From positions 32,167,159 to 32,231,158 of the forward strand of contig CM060909.1 of assembly GCA_030737875.1 (NCBI GenBank): a stretch of DNA of 64,000 bases, given 5' to 3'. How positions within the stretch are numbered: position 1 is the stretch's first letter; every line of letters begins with the position of its first letter. The DNA is from Allium sativum. Lineage: Eukaryota; Streptophyta; Magnoliopsida; Asparagales; Amaryllidaceae. This document shows positions 12,808-24,548 of this stretch, piece after piece. The notes below the pieces were generated by a model. That model was not told the DNA's origin and made no database searches. It saw nothing but the letters and a program-made list of their open reading frames with translations. A program made the position numbers and the translations under genes.

Positions 12808-13027
12808 TTTACTCAACCCAAACAATTACAAACATCCCTATAACTCTTTAATAGCACTTTATTTAGAGAGAGATGAGAAGAGAGTGCAGAGAGAAGAAGT
12901 TTGATCAAAATGAAATTGAATTTGGCAGAGTTTAAGTGTAGAAATTATAAAAATGATTAAGAATAATTATATAATGAAAGAGAGTGAAAGTGGAGAAGAA
13001 GATATGTTTAAAAAATCGAATTCAAGC

Positions 13028-13037
13028 CCTTTTTATA
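13028..13037 (-). promoter_or_regulatory. TATA box of copia(-) LTR
   Basis: TATAAAAAGG on the minus strand. Confidence 0.55.
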
Positions 13038-13612
13038 GTGTGTGAAAGGTTGCAATGTTTCTGAAACGTTGCTAATAGTGAAAAGACAATTCCTTTCAAA
13101 TTTGAATTTTTGACGGTTATATGTCGACATAGTGTTTTCTACATGTATACATACTTTAGTATATTTTTGAATTTTAAAACATTTTTCAAGTGTTTTGATA
13201 TAAATATAATTCTGGAAATTCTTAAATAAAAATATAGTGTTGTAAATTATTATTATAAAGTAGAAAATCATACGAAGACATAAAGTTAAACTATATAAAC
13301 ATATTTATAAAATATAAGGTTTTAAAATATATAAATATATAAAACTTAAGTTGGAAAAATAGAGATGAATAAGAAAGAAAAAATTGAAAAGATAAAAAAT
13401 AAAATAGAGAAAATTGAGGATTGAAAATAGAATTTGAAAATTGAACCTGGATTGCTATTAAGAGTCTTACATAAGCTAGACTCTATAACTATATTAATCT
13501 TGAACTCTTGAAATCATGAATACCCATGAGTCTTGATATTACTATGAATTCTGGATCTCTATTTTCTTGAAACTGTACAGTCTTTAGTAATATTTCCTGT
13601 ATATTGTTCCTG

Positions 13613-13634
13613 CATATATATATATATATATATT
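13613..13634. repeat. (TA)n microsatellite
   Basis: An uninterrupted TA run at the junction between the copia(-) LTR and the Tat-like element; this obscures the true boundary. Confidence 0.85.
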
Positions 13635-13639
13635 CTATA

Positions 13640-15666
13640 GAAAAAGAGTTGGTATATATTTTATAATCTATGATAATTGAAATAAGGTTGTTGTCATCAA
13701 AACTCCATTCTCCAGCACATCTAAAATTAGCACGCCCTGCCTCTGCTCATAGAAGAGTGCACCCTGCCTCTACCAGAACTAAGCACGTCCTACCTCTGCT
13801 CACAGAAAAGCATGTCCTACCTCTAATTATGTTTCGCGTTACCCGCAGAAGGGAACACAAACCCCTATAATCGCCTATCATGGTCAGGATAGGGCACCCC
13901 TCAAGGGGGTGGCATATAAGCCTCTATTAGAACCTACGATGGTCCGTATAGAGTGTCAAAAGAGTAAACTTTAGTTCTGTGTCTATGATGGCCCCGTATA
14001 AGTTTTTAAGACCTTATCATTACCTACAATGGTCAGGATAATCGCCTCCTGGAGGGAGGTCAGGTAAGTCCTTAGGCCCTACTTGTGGATAAGCTAGCCA
14101 AGCGCTCCGGACGCACAGGCCCAGAGAGTGGCTAACAAAGCACAAACATCCTCTGCTTTGACATCAAAAGCCCAAGGAGAGGCTCAATAAGCACGTACAA
14201 TCTCTGCTTCATTAATCGAATCCAAAAGGGATACCAAAACAAAAAATATCGGAAGAGTTCCCGGCCTTCAATCTTTAAATACTCAAATCTATGTGGATTC
14301 GGCTCTCCACAAATACCCGAGGGGGTCTGGTCTTCTATATTAAATACCCAAATCTGGGTGGATTCCGCTCTTCACCAATACCGGAGAGTGTTGTAGTCTT
14401 TTATATTAATACCCGAATCTAGGTCGATTCAGCTCTTTACAAATACCGAAGAGGGTTCCGGTCTTCTATATTTATACCTGAATTTGGGTCGATTCGGCTC
14501 TTCACGAATACCGAAGGGTTCCAGTCTTCTATATTAATACACGAATCTGGTTCAATTTGGCTCTTCACAAATTCCGAAGAGGGTTCCAGTGTTCTATATT
14601 AATACCTGAATCTGGGTCGATTCAGCTCTTTACAAATACCGGAGAGCGTTCCGGTATTTTATATTAATGCCCAAATCTGGGTCGATTCGGCTCTTTATAA
14701 TTACCAGAGAGGGTTCCGGTCTTCTATATTAATACCTGAATCTGGGTCAATTTGGCTCTTCACTAATACCGAAGGGAGTCCCAGTCTTTTGTTTTAATAC
14801 TCGAGTCCCGGTCGATTCAAGACTTCACGAATACCGGAAGGGGGCTTCGCAATTCCCAATCTTTAATTTATTTGGATAAGGGTTATTTCGGAATTTGCAC
14901 CAGAGTCGAAAAGGAATCTCTGGCCTACAATCATAAATACCCGAATCGGGGTCAATTTAGTTCTTTATGAATATTGGGGGAAGCAACCAACTCTGTCTCG
15001 ACGTCGAGCCCCAGAACAAATCACTGCCGGATGTAAAGTCCCAGTCTCAGCACAAGGCATCCAGATCTAGATTGGTTCAAATTCTTAGATCTGAATAGGA
15101 AGGAACTAGTCAACCCTTATCCCAACTCAGATCTGGCTCGGAAGCACGTTTCCACCATTTTTAGGCACAAACTGGTAACCTCCCTCATTTTTCTTATTTG
15201 TTGAGAAAAGTGTCTTTGATTTACATGAGTATATCAAATGTTTGCACTAACACACAAAACACAAACGAGCACTATGGACCCTTCATGTTGAACGCACTTT
15301 GATACAGTTGATCCCACAAAGAGTATGGGACGCTATTTAAAAGCCCACAAGACAAACTCCCAACGAAACATGCCGGAGATATGCACCATGTCACGATGTA
15401 ACAACAGCTAAAGGGAAAGCGTTTATATTGAAATGCACAGTTGCATACCAAGTAATATCATTATCGGTCCTAACCTTATCTGTGTATGATGTCTCTATAG
15501 AATACGATACTCCATTGACAAAATACCGTGTACTTCGTACATTACATAATTGCTTACGAGAATGCTTGTGAAATAAATACATTTTCTTTAAAAAAAAAGG
15601 GAGGAACCATACCCCGACACTACAACTCCCGTATGAGCAATGGTCTAACCCCCGGTAGAATGTGTT
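13640..15666 (+). mobile_element. Repeat-rich 3' untranslated region of Tat-like element(+)
   Basis: This lies between where gag-pol would have been (lost to the left) and the antisense ORF. It is built from several unrelated short tandem repeats: ctgcctctgctcatagaa-type units at 13725-13830, ctacgatggtc-type units at 13870-14080, and a regular 65-bp array at 14262-14852. Tat-lineage elements (Ogre and relatives) are known for such 3' tandem repeats. From about 14950 to 15660 I see no gene. Confidence 0.5.
14262..14852. repeat. 65-bp tandem array, nine units
   Basis: Nine consecutive units of about 63-66 bases, each containing ggtcttctatattaatac, a ctgggtcgattcggctctt core and an aataccgaagagggttcc end. 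Units differ from one another at several positions. A further degenerate copy lies near 14935. The array sits in the 3' region of the Tat-like element. Confidence 0.85.
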
Positions 15667-15800
15667 TTATTCATGGGACGGGGAAGAAGTGGCGGAACGA
15701 TGAATTGTAGCACACAAAAGCCCATCGACTTTTCGCACCTTTTCCATAACCAAACAAGGGACATCTAAATGTTTAGGCTTCCACTTTAAATCTTGATTGA
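15667..15800 (-). pseudogene. C-terminal piece of the Tat(+) antisense ORF, left of the CACTA insertion
   Basis: A minus-strand frame runs from the CACTA junction to a TAA at 15667-15669, encoding about 44 residues ending HRSATSSPSHE. It is the same reading frame as the coiled-coil-like frame at the other side of the transposon. Removing 15801-18594 (element plus one TGA copy) puts the codons back in register across the junction. This shows the CACTA element landed in an existing coding sequence. Family membership rests on position and composition, not on a recognised domain. Confidence 0.65.
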
Positions 15801-15814
15801 CACTACAAAAAAAC

Positions 15815-16045
15815 GACCCTATTACAACGGTGGAACACCGTTGTAATATACATTTTACAACGGTGGGCAAACCGTCGTGTATTAAGAAGTTGTGATAAAC
15901 TCATATCTTTTACAACGTTTTTGCACTGTTGCAACACCGTTGTAATATGTATATTTTACAACCTTTTTCCACCGTTGTAATAAACTTTATTATAGTAGTT
16001 ATGCACTGTTGTAATAAAATATACTACAAATGTTATGCACCATTG
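15815..16045. repeat. Left subterminal repeats of the CACTA element
   Basis: Repeated direct and inverted copies of caacggtg/caccgttg joined by taata-type spacers, becoming more degenerate toward the interior. Confidence 0.8.
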
Positions 16046-16576
16046 TGATTGATAGTTGCATTTTAAAAAAAAATAGACCTTTTGCAACTGAAATGAACAA
16101 TACACTAAATGTAGCAATACTCCATAAGAAAATCATATATTACAATTATTTGCAAACTAATTTATTAAAATACTCAAATTTTCAGTATTGCAAACAATAA
16201 GTTTTAGAAAACATTTCGCGCATTATTACATACTTGACCGTTACAAAGCAACTTAGTACAAGCACAAGTTATCCACAAAAATTGCATATCCTACGGAAGT
16301 ACACAAGTTGAAGACAACATAATCTTTACGCCATTTATCTTTTTGCTGCAAGTTCACTACAGTGATCTGAAACCTGCAAACAAGATTTACAGTGTGCTAT
16401 ATTCACATTGATGTATAAAAATCAAGCATTATGTTATATCAAATGAAAAGGGCTAAGAGACGAACATGAGAAAACAACAAGAAAAAATGACACGAGGGTT
16501 ATATCAAGAAAAAACAACAAGATTTACAGTGTGTTATATTCACATTGATGTTATAACAAAAGAAAAGGTTACTTAC

Positions 16577-16690
16577 GTGCCATATTTGCAAGGTGCAGTT
16601 GGCAAACCAAAACCAATTAGGAGACCACTATGGTTCAAAACACTCAAAAGAATAAAACCTCCTACTTCCAGCGAGTCTGCATCATGACAT
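16577..16690 (-). other. Exon-like segment inside CACTA
   Basis: On the minus strand this 114-base segment is preceded by tattattgcag and followed by GTAAGTAACC, both strong plant splice signals. It is open in one frame (includes DSLEVGGFILLSVLNHSGLL). I do not recognise the product. It could be a captured host exon or a leftover of the transposon's own gene; the open frame has no CACTA transposase motif that I know. Confidence 0.4.
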
Positions 16691-17336
16691 CTGCAATAAT
16701 AAAAACAGAATGTTCTATGATCTTGAAGACTGCAACATACTACTTTCAATATTGAGTACGATTTCATTGACCAATTAAAACTTCTAATCATCAGTCAATT
16801 ATATTTATACTGAAAATATACAAATTTTTATGGAGCGTTGATTGTATTCACATGCATACAATGCAAATTTTTATCCAATGAGGCGCAATTAGTGTCAAGT
16901 TTTATATTATACACTACATATAGTCACTGTGTCACGGTTTTTCATCAACAATGGTATTTAGAGCACGTCAACAATGGTTTGATATTATACCCTGAATCTA
17001 TGTGATAAAGGATCAATTCCAATATTTCCATTTTTACTTAAGATTATTATTATTAAATTACTAATAACTGTCCTTATACTGTTACATCAAATTATTTACC
17101 AAATCATAAAGTTTAGATTACAAAACTGTTACTTAATTACTTTGATTTTAGTTGAAGACTATCCATGTTCTGAAGAATATTATCGATTAGGGTCATGGAG
17201 CTAAAAGGATAATACACAACAGACGTAAGCTTTCTAGCATGACTGAATATAAACTTAAAAAAAGAACAAGTATAGCCAACCACATCTGAAATTGGAATTC
17301 AAGGAAAAAAAATTGAAAGATTACTAATAGTAATAC

Positions 17337-17455
17337 CTGACTTGGAATGAGTTCACTTTCGAAACACATTCATTTCTTCCAAGTACAGTATCTTTTGTAA
17401 TCTGCTAGTACAACTATTGGCTTCACTGTGGTAGTGAAATTGTTTAGCTATCAAC
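17337..17455 (-). other. Second exon-like segment inside CACTA
   Basis: Minus strand, 119 bases, between ctgttgcag (acceptor) and CAG|GTATTA (donor). It has stop codons in the obvious frames, so it may be untranslated or decayed. Upstream on the same strand (about 17560-17960) is T-rich sequence typical of a plant 5' leader or intron. Confidence 0.3.
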
Positions 17456-18409
17456 CTGCAACAGTAATGTACATAATGAAATGTACCTACTTATTACTCT
17501 AAATAATTTGTAGCCATGAAATTTGATACACAATGCTCAATTCAACGCCCACATTCAAAAAAAAAAAAAAGAACAAATATCAATTTAGGAGGGGAGTACC
17601 TGCACGATAAAATATCAAAAGCCCAAATCAACAGACAATAAAACCATGAAACAAAATGGATCCGCATCTCAACGCTACACGATGCACTCAAAACACCGCT
17701 CAATCCCCAAAAATGAACTATAAAACCAAAATAACCGGCCTTAACCCTAGCATGTCGAAAATCGATCAATAACCAATTCGCACTCAAGGATAAAGCGAGT
17801 TAAAAAATGGAGAAACCTGAAAAGTAGGGAGACTACGGCACTTGAAATATTGTTTAGATCTGAAAGAGGAACTTCAAGCAGTCGATGCTTACAGAGGAAG
17901 GAATTATTAAGCAAGTCGTCGGAGAGGATAAGGGGAAAACGTAAACATCGCAACAATCAGTGGATCTATATATCAATAGTAGGCGGCTCTAGTATGTTGA
18001 GGAGGATTTGAGGAGAGAAAGAGATCAATTTTTATTTGACAGAAGGAAATGAAAGGGCGGATGCACAAGGGAGAAAAGTTATCTCACGTGAATTACTGGA
18101 GCTCAATTTTCACCGCTTCCGCCTAAATTTCGTGCTCTCGCGTATGGCATGCCGTCAATTTTTTACAGACCTTGTACTAAAACTTCATACATGTTACAAA
18201 CTAGAAATAATAAGTGAAAATTTATAAAAAAAATAATATGAATTTATAAAAAATTATTTTTCATTAGAATATTTAATATTACTTCTTAATTTTTATTAAT
18301 TATTACTTCTTCTACGTTATAATTGAATATTAACCAACAAAAAATAAGTTTAAACAAATTTCTAATTTAATTATTAATTATTAGAAAATAATTATTATAT
18401 ATTAGTTAT

Positions 18410-18580
18410 TACAACAAACAACAAAGAAAAGTTGTGATATATATGTTTATTACAACAGTGATTTTTTCACAGTTGTAAAAAACATTTATTACAACAGTGC
18501 GTTTGCACAGTTGTAAAAAAGCATTTATTACAACTGTGCTTTTCGCACAGTTGTAAAATTAAAGTTGTAATATGGTATTT
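18410..18580. repeat. Right subterminal repeats of the CACTA element
   Basis: Four clear units of ttacaac(a/t)gtg(c/a)...gcacagttgtaa in mirror arrangement to the left subterminal region. Confidence 0.8.
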
Positions 18581-18594
18581 TTGTTATAGTGTGA

Positions 18595-20135
18595 AAGCCT
18601 TGCCCATCGCACGAAGGTTTTTGTTCTCCTTCCTTAAGTCAATAGCATCTCTGCGCAAGAACTGTTTCTCCTTTTATAATTGCCTAATTTTGGAGGTACA
18701 AAAGTCGGCACGACGAGAGTTTCCCTCAATCCCCTTCTTATCATAAAAACTTCTCATACTTGCCTTAACCTCTCTATGCCACCTGACAGCAAAGGAATAA
18801 TCCATTCCAGGACGAAGTCCTCAATCTCAAACTCTGAAGAATCGGATCCTGTCGAAGCCTACGATACGCCAGAAGCGGAGATCCCAAGAGTGCATCCAAA
18901 GACATTTCCCAACTCTTTACATTTTACTAGTACATCTTTGTTTCTCGCCTCTAAGTTCATAGCTTGACCCTGAAGTTCGTTCTTTTCTCCATCGAAATCG
19001 ACAGAAGGATTCATCTTTATACTCCTCTTTGCTTCAAGAATGTCTCAATCCTTTTGCCTTATTTGAGTCTGAATTACACTTATTTGTTCTGTCAATCGTT
19101 GCGTAAATCGTTCCCCAGACAAGGCGAGTCTGCCACCAATATCGATAATTGATTTCCTCGGAAAATCTCCTGAATGCAAAGTAAGCAAAACACCTTTGTC
19201 TACGAAAGAGGAAGTGTCTTCAGGTAAATTTTCCTGCTTATATAAACAAATAAGCTATCTTTCGCGAGATTTATTGCTAGAAAACATCATTATTTGAACC
19301 CAAAAAGGCATGCGACAGAAAGAAAGTGAAAACGAATACAATTCGCGTTCATATGCGTTGTTGTCAACTAAAAGGAATACAAGTCATTTTGTCTCCCCAG
19401 TACTCTTTTCCTTCATATTGCATATTAACTTTGCATGACGAGTCCTAAGTTTCTTTAATATCATCTCCCTATCATTCCCCAAGTAGTTGAAAGACAACCG
19501 AGGGTACTTCGTATAAATATGTTTGAGCTCCTTCAAGAAGCGTTCCCTGCCCGATCCACAAGGAGGATTTGCAAGAAATTCCCTCTTCAACTTACAAAGA
19601 GAATGAAGGTCATCCATGAAAAATAAAGTAATCAGCAAGAATGGTCTAAGTTTTACTTTAATCTTATTAAACGACACCTTTCGGTTTGTACTCTTACTTT
19701 CCTGAAACTTTTATCCGCCTTATTGAGGTAAATTACGGAACATCGGAGACTTCAATAGAGGGTAAGACAGATCCGATGATTTTTTCAAAGTTTAAGGCCT
19801 GAAAAGAAAGACTTATAGGATCACACAGCCGATAAGGAGGAACGAGCAGCTCGCTCTCTCCTAAATCCGAATCTCCCTGAGAATCAGATCTCAGGAAAAT
19901 AGTAACAAAATCACTTCCTATAGTCACCATCGAAGAAGGGCAGACATTATGAAAACTTCCAAAAGAAGGTATGAGAGGTGTATGCAGTAGCTGACAACGG
20001 TGTGACCCAACAATTTCATCCCCAAAAGAAAGGGAAGCAAAAAATTTCCTTTTATGATCTCTAAAAGGCCACTGCTGATGGATGAAGTAGACCTCTTCTT
20101 AGACAAAAATTTAGGGGAAGAAGAAACCATGGAGG
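18595..20135 (-). pseudogene. Main part of the Tat(+) antisense extra ORF, decayed
   Basis: Minus-strand frames with scattered stops run leftward from an ATG region near 20130 to the CACTA junction. Next to the junction the frame is rich in charged heptad-like sequence (KEKQFLRRDAIDLRKENKNL), and a second charged stretch with regular Leu/Ile spacing lies at about 19050-19150, so the protein looks coiled-coil. The segment 19677-19384 is the longest open stretch. Position matches the antisense ORF of the other Tat-like element (59822-63416): between a repeat-rich 3' region and the purine tract plus 3' LTR, antisense to the element. I did not see a clear PF04195-like domain here, so homology to that gene is inferred from layout. 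Confidence 0.5.
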
Positions 20136-21140
20136 GCCAATATGAACCATATCGAAGAAAGACAGAATGAGAGAGAGAAGGCTGTTCTAGAAGATCTTGT
20201 CCAAAAGGTGAAGGGGCGCGCCCGCAAGAAAAGTTCGAGAATAACAGGGCAGAGTGCTGGTTCAAGACATCTGAGACTTCACCTATGGCACTGTTCACTT
20301 AAATCCCTTTCACTCCAAGCTTATCCTACGTCAGTCAAAGCCCGGATTTGCTCGGGATGGAATAACCAATTTGTAAAATCTCAGACATAGGCCTGCCAGG
20401 TAATACCATAAAATAAACATGTATTTTAATCTAATTTATGTTATTACACACAAACACCGCACAGACATACAAGTGACATGAAACTTCGTTATCCTATGGG
20501 ACAACGATCTTGTCTGGGAAAATCGATGTCCGCATGTTGAATTACCTACTATTACACGTTGTTTGTTTGTACAAATTTTACCTCCAAAAGCCACGATAAT
20601 GAACAAGGACAGGTATGACTTCGTAAAAGGTCACCATTAATCGCCAGTTCAGACGATTAATGAGAGTTTAATCTATGTTAGAATCATTAATTCCCGATTT
20701 AAAGCATAATCCAAATTGGTAATTTGAATTCAGATAGGAAAACTTACTACTAGATGGATCTGAAATCCAGGGGAGATAGTATAACAAATTTTGATGAACA
20801 ATAATCTTTCTTTAGTGAAATGCTATGCAAGAAAAAGGAGGAGAAAGAAGATTCCTTCTTCAAAAAAGGGGAGAAAAGAGAAAAAGGAAAAGATCCGCCT
20901 TGCCTCTCAACCGTACATCTAAGACCAGGTCGACGAAAAAGATTCACACGAAGAAAACAGTAAATGCTGACCAGGGGTAAAAGTGAAAAGAAGAAGAATT
21001 TGTATTCAGAATCCAGAGATGATCTGAACTGCCCAAGAGGAGACCAATCAATGCACCCAATTGAGGGAAATCATGCGATATAGGAATAACACCTCAGAAA
21101 GAGACAAAAATCTTGACTTGAAAAGTCGAAAATACCCCTT
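20136..21140. other. Leader/promoter side of the Tat(+) antisense ORF, no gene seen
   Basis: About 1 kb between the antisense ORF and the purine tract; it probably holds the antisense ORF's promoter and leader. Purine-rich blocks (20820-20900, 21010-21260) but no convincing reading frame. Confidence 0.35.
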
Positions 21141-21153
21141 CACTAGGGGCAAA
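21141..21153 (+). promoter_or_regulatory. Polypurine tract of Tat-like element(+)
   Basis: cactaggggcaaa immediately before TGTTATTACTG. It is equivalent to gagggggtaaaa before the LTR of the other Tat-like element (58651-58666 on the minus strand). Confidence 0.55.
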
Positions 21154-22452
21154 TGTTATTACTGAAAATTAACAGTGGAATAAGCTGGCGGTGAAGGGGT
21201 ATCGGATGACCAAAAGATCACCGAAGGCTCAACAGAAAGTGAGACCAAGTACTAGGAGGAGCTAAAAGTAGGAAGGAATAACCCGAAAAGCTGCATCAAC
21301 CAAAAAGGGGAAAGGATCGTAGAATCTAAGGAGTACAACCGACAGATCTATCCACTAGGGTCAATCCGACAAAATCCTTCCGACGGTATCAGTTCGACAG
21401 AAAGATTAGGTTGCAAAATTTATCCTAATCCGAAACCAAGAAAGTCAAAAGCAATAAACCCGTCGGATGAAGCTCAAATGAATCATCGGTAATGACCTAT
21501 CTAAATAGGCGAAGGCATCGAAGGTATTAGATCAAGAGAGCAAGGATCACCCAGAACCAGCTTTCGGAGCATCTGCCATACAAATACCGAAGGGCCACGT
21601 CCACAAATAAACAGAAGTGACACCAAAAGCCATCCTCCGAGAATCCAAGCTACCGCAAAGGGCTCCGCCAAATGGTTGACCGAGATCCAAGCAGAGACAA
21701 ATGCTACCCGTAATAATTTACCTAGTACCGAAACCACAACAGCTTCGAACTGGTAGTTATCAACATACATCATGAGGGAAAGCCCCTCTAAATATTGACG
21801 ATAAAGCCAGAGGCCTACGTTCGAAATCTTACATCTGAGAGCCTACATTCAAGAGCTGTTATCAAGAGTTCAAATACCATCCAAAGATCGTAACTAATAC
21901 TCCAAGGAAGGCCGAAAGCCAAACGCCTAAAACCAAGGAAAAAGAGACCAGCAAAGGTCCCCACAAGCCCAATGGCCCACTAGCGGAAGGAGCTCTGAAC
22001 CACCATAAATAACACCCCAGGGGTCACGTTTAGGGGGATCGATTTTTCCTTTATACTTGTACTCTTAAAAAGAAGCTTGGCGTTGAGATGAATCCAGGGA
22101 TTCCCCCTATTACATCTATGTACTCCCAATGAAAGTATAATAAAAAGAGATCTTCTTATAAGAATATTGCTCTGTAAGTTTATATTGTTATTTTCCAACC
22201 ATTACTACTGCAGTTTATTGTTCATTCTCCAAATAAGCACGGATTCCCATCCATAAATGTTCTCGAACAGGAGAATATACCTCCTTCTCTAAGTTCAAAT
22301 CCATTCTAATAGCCCTTGGTGATCCCACACCTCCAAGCTTCGATATTTAGGGTAGTGGCCCAATTTAACCCAAATATAGCCAATCCACCTATTTCTCCTT
22401 TGGATCCGTTCCTGCTAACCCATCTCCGTGTTGACGAAACATATCATTAACA
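21154..22452 (+). mobile_element. 3' LTR of Tat-like element(+)
   Basis: Starts TGTTATTACTG after a purine tract and ends ...ATTAACA, giving a TGTTA/TAACA terminal inverted repeat over 1.3 kb. It ends exactly where homology to the gypsy-2 LTR begins (22453 equals 40659), so the element sits inside the gypsy-2 5' LTR and agacc (22453-22457) is the expected right target duplication. The matching left end is not in the window. No second copy of this LTR is available for comparison. Confidence 0.65.
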
Positions 22453-23340
22453 AGACCCTATACCCATTGTTTTATTCATATAAATTAATGGCGACGGTGG
22501 GATGCTGCTCTAACACGGATTCAATTAGCCTTTTCTTCAGCAACGACAATTCATACGTATTCAAAGATCGCCGATTCAACATCAACATGCTTTCCTCAGT
22601 TTTCTTAGATCCATTCTCTATGATTCTATGTTAGTTTTAGATATAAATGCTTAACATTTAATCTTGACATGTTATGAATTGGATCTAAGCATGTGACTAA
22701 TTCAATCATATCAGATCTTCCATAAGCTGAGTATCTAAATTATTTTGACATGCTGGATCTAACCCTATGTCTATTTATCATGTCAGATCTGCCATTATTT
22801 GCACATCTAACTCACTGATTAGATCTCATCATGCCTGTTTATGATCATGACACTATGCCTAATCAGTTCTATTATGACATGTTCATCATATCTGTTTCTT
22901 TATGCCTGTCTTGTCATTATGCCTTATTTTGTCACTATATGTTTGTTAGTTGCTATGCCTATTTTTGCCATCATATGTCAGTCTTGTTATTATGTTTATT
23001 TCTTCTCTCTTCCCTTCTTCTTTTCCCTTTTTATTTTATAGCCAGACTACCTTCGAGCCTAGGCATATCGCTGAAATATGCGAATGTATGAAATTGGGAA
23101 CGAGGGGAAAACGTTAGAATTGGGGTAAAACTTATACTAGGAAATTTGGGCATAACTTGAATTAAACACATGAATATGGATTTGGGGCATACACCAAACT
23201 GCGATTAAAGATCTTAATTTTGGGGCATATGGTGCATGATGATTATGACTTGAATAAGGGGCATGAAAACCTACAATGAAATAGGGATAATTGTTAAAGA
23301 ATGAAATGCCAAGAATTACAGTAATTAGAAATTGTAACCG

Positions 23341-23555
23341 CGCTTAGACACGAGGTTAGATTACACTTGTGGTAGAAGTCTGCCCAAATACGCCTGGCAT
23401 ATCCAGCGACCACAAGTGGTGAATCTAATGTGAGGGGTCTAAGTGCATAAACACGTAACAGGCTAAGACACAAGGTTAAGTCTGACTTGTGGAAGAAGTC
23501 TGCCTGGACCTGGCCGACATATCCAACATCCACAAGTTGTAGTCTTAATGTGGGA
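23341..23555 (+). ncRNA. Twin RNA hairpins in gypsy-2 5' LTR leader
   Basis: Unit 1: outer stem CGCTTAGAC (23341) with GTCTAAGTGC (23437, one mismatch), middle stem TTAGATT (23356) with AATCTAA (23422), inner stem ACTTGTGGT (23365) with ACCACAAGT (23409). Unit 2 (from 23461) repeats the plan with different bases: TTAAG...CTTAA and ACTTGTGGA...TCCACAAGT. Between the stems are the conserved linkers (a/c)gagg and tgtgggagg. Confidence 0.6.
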
Positions 23556-23937
23556 GGTCCAGCGCATTATAACCATAAATGAATAAATGGTAATGAAATG
23601 GAATACTTAACATGTTTGAATCCATAGGGATTACGTGAACATGTTAACTTGGGTAGGGATTAAGTAAACTTGCTTGAAACAGTGAGAGGGTTAAGTATAT
23701 CATGGGGGTGGTGGGTAATATTTATATGTAGGCCCACAAACTTAACCTGTTGGGGTTATGCAATCTTATTACACTGTACGGCATAACCTATGAAAATCCT
23801 AGTTGTGGGGATGCAAGCCTAGGGGGAAGCTAGTATCATCTTGTGTGTGGGGACCGTTTCAATCAGTAACCCATATATATGTATCAAACGAGTACTCCAA
23901 AATAGTTCGGAGGCGGGGCACACTTACTGGGTTGATT

Positions 23938-24548
23938 GTAAGAGATCCGAAAGAGGGGACGGAGTCTGACGGCGTGTTCCATCGGGCTCATGTGCGTGCA
24001 TGTCTCCGCCTTCCGGTAAAATAAGATGTTGTGACTTCAGTAGATATGGTTATGCACATCCTAAAAACAAAGGGTTGACACTTTAGGAAATGATAGATCC
24101 TACTGTGGGGCTAGCACAGGGTATCTACGGAGTAGGAAGCTAATGGATTGGGGTAGTAATTAGGGTACATTTAGTTTCTAGTATGTTTAGGAGCCCGTTA
24201 TTATCGTTAGGGGTAACTCTGGTATGTTCAGTTGGGCTGCCTGTTAATTGTATAGGGTTAAACCTCTCACTAGAAGTACGCCTAAGTCTACCATCTTGCG
24301 GGGATCATCTTGTTCTAGTTATACAAGTATTGGTGCAGAGTAAGAAAAGTGTTAGGGAAGCGCTATTTATTCCATCGTATTTATCTTGTTTACCTAGTCA
24401 TACCTTCCTTATATGTTGTTATCTCTCTTATCTAGTTTATATACCTGTCATGATACTTTTACTTATTTATATGCTAAAAGTAACTAGACTCACCAGACTT
24501 TATGTCTGACCTATTTTGTTTCCTCTTATTTCTCTTCCCTTCCCCCAG
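23938..24548 (+). other. Candidate leader intron in gypsy-2 5' LTR
   Basis: GTAAGAG at 23938 lies in a block conserved among all plus-strand chromovirus LTRs here (ttactgggttgattGTAAG). The 3' side is a C/T tract ending cccccag at 24548, also conserved in position. Splicing would shorten the long leader before gag. Sequence evidence only. Confidence 0.35.

Larger units (their letters stand above)
12396..13613 (-). mobile_element. 5' LTR of copia(-); right boundary approximate
   Basis: Begins TGTTAGGGGC next to the primer site. A minus-strand TATA box (TATAAAAAGG, 13028-13037) divides it into U3 (right) and R-U5 (left). It contains the block 'ctggttcgg...cctacgtccag', found in R-U5 of many plant LTRs; the same block is at 57990. 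There is a run of 14 G at 12447-12460 and a 41-bp triplication at 12684-12807. The right end is placed at ...tcctgca (13613), just before a TA microsatellite, but no target duplication could be confirmed. Confidence 0.55.
15801..18591. mobile_element. Non-autonomous CACTA (En/Spm-like) transposon, 2.8 kb
   Basis: The left end is CACTACAAAAAAACGACC and the right end TTTTTGTTATAGTG, an imperfect terminal inverted repeat with the diagnostic CACTA...TAGTG. It is flanked on both sides by TGA (15798-15800 and 18592-18594), the 3-bp duplication expected of this superfamily. Subterminal regions (about 15815-16045 and 18410-18580) are packed with palindromic units of the form ttacaacggtg..caccgttgtaa, the presumed transposase-binding repeats. 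No transposase is encoded. The interior holds exon-like segments on the minus strand (16577-16690, 17337-17455), so it may carry captured host sequence. Confidence 0.93.

Noticed and set aside
14262..14852. Possible CRISPR-like array
   Set aside because: Units are contiguous with no unique spacers, in a plant retroelement; it is an ordinary minisatellite.
21501..21773. 90-codon minus-strand frame in the Tat(+) LTR
   Set aside because: It lies inside the LTR, has no domain I recognise, and no second copy is available to test conservation.
22831..23091. Cys- and Tyr-rich 86-codon frame, also present at 41045-41305
   Set aside because: Its presence twice is explained by LTR duplication; no third-position substitution bias is evident and it lies in the LTR leader.
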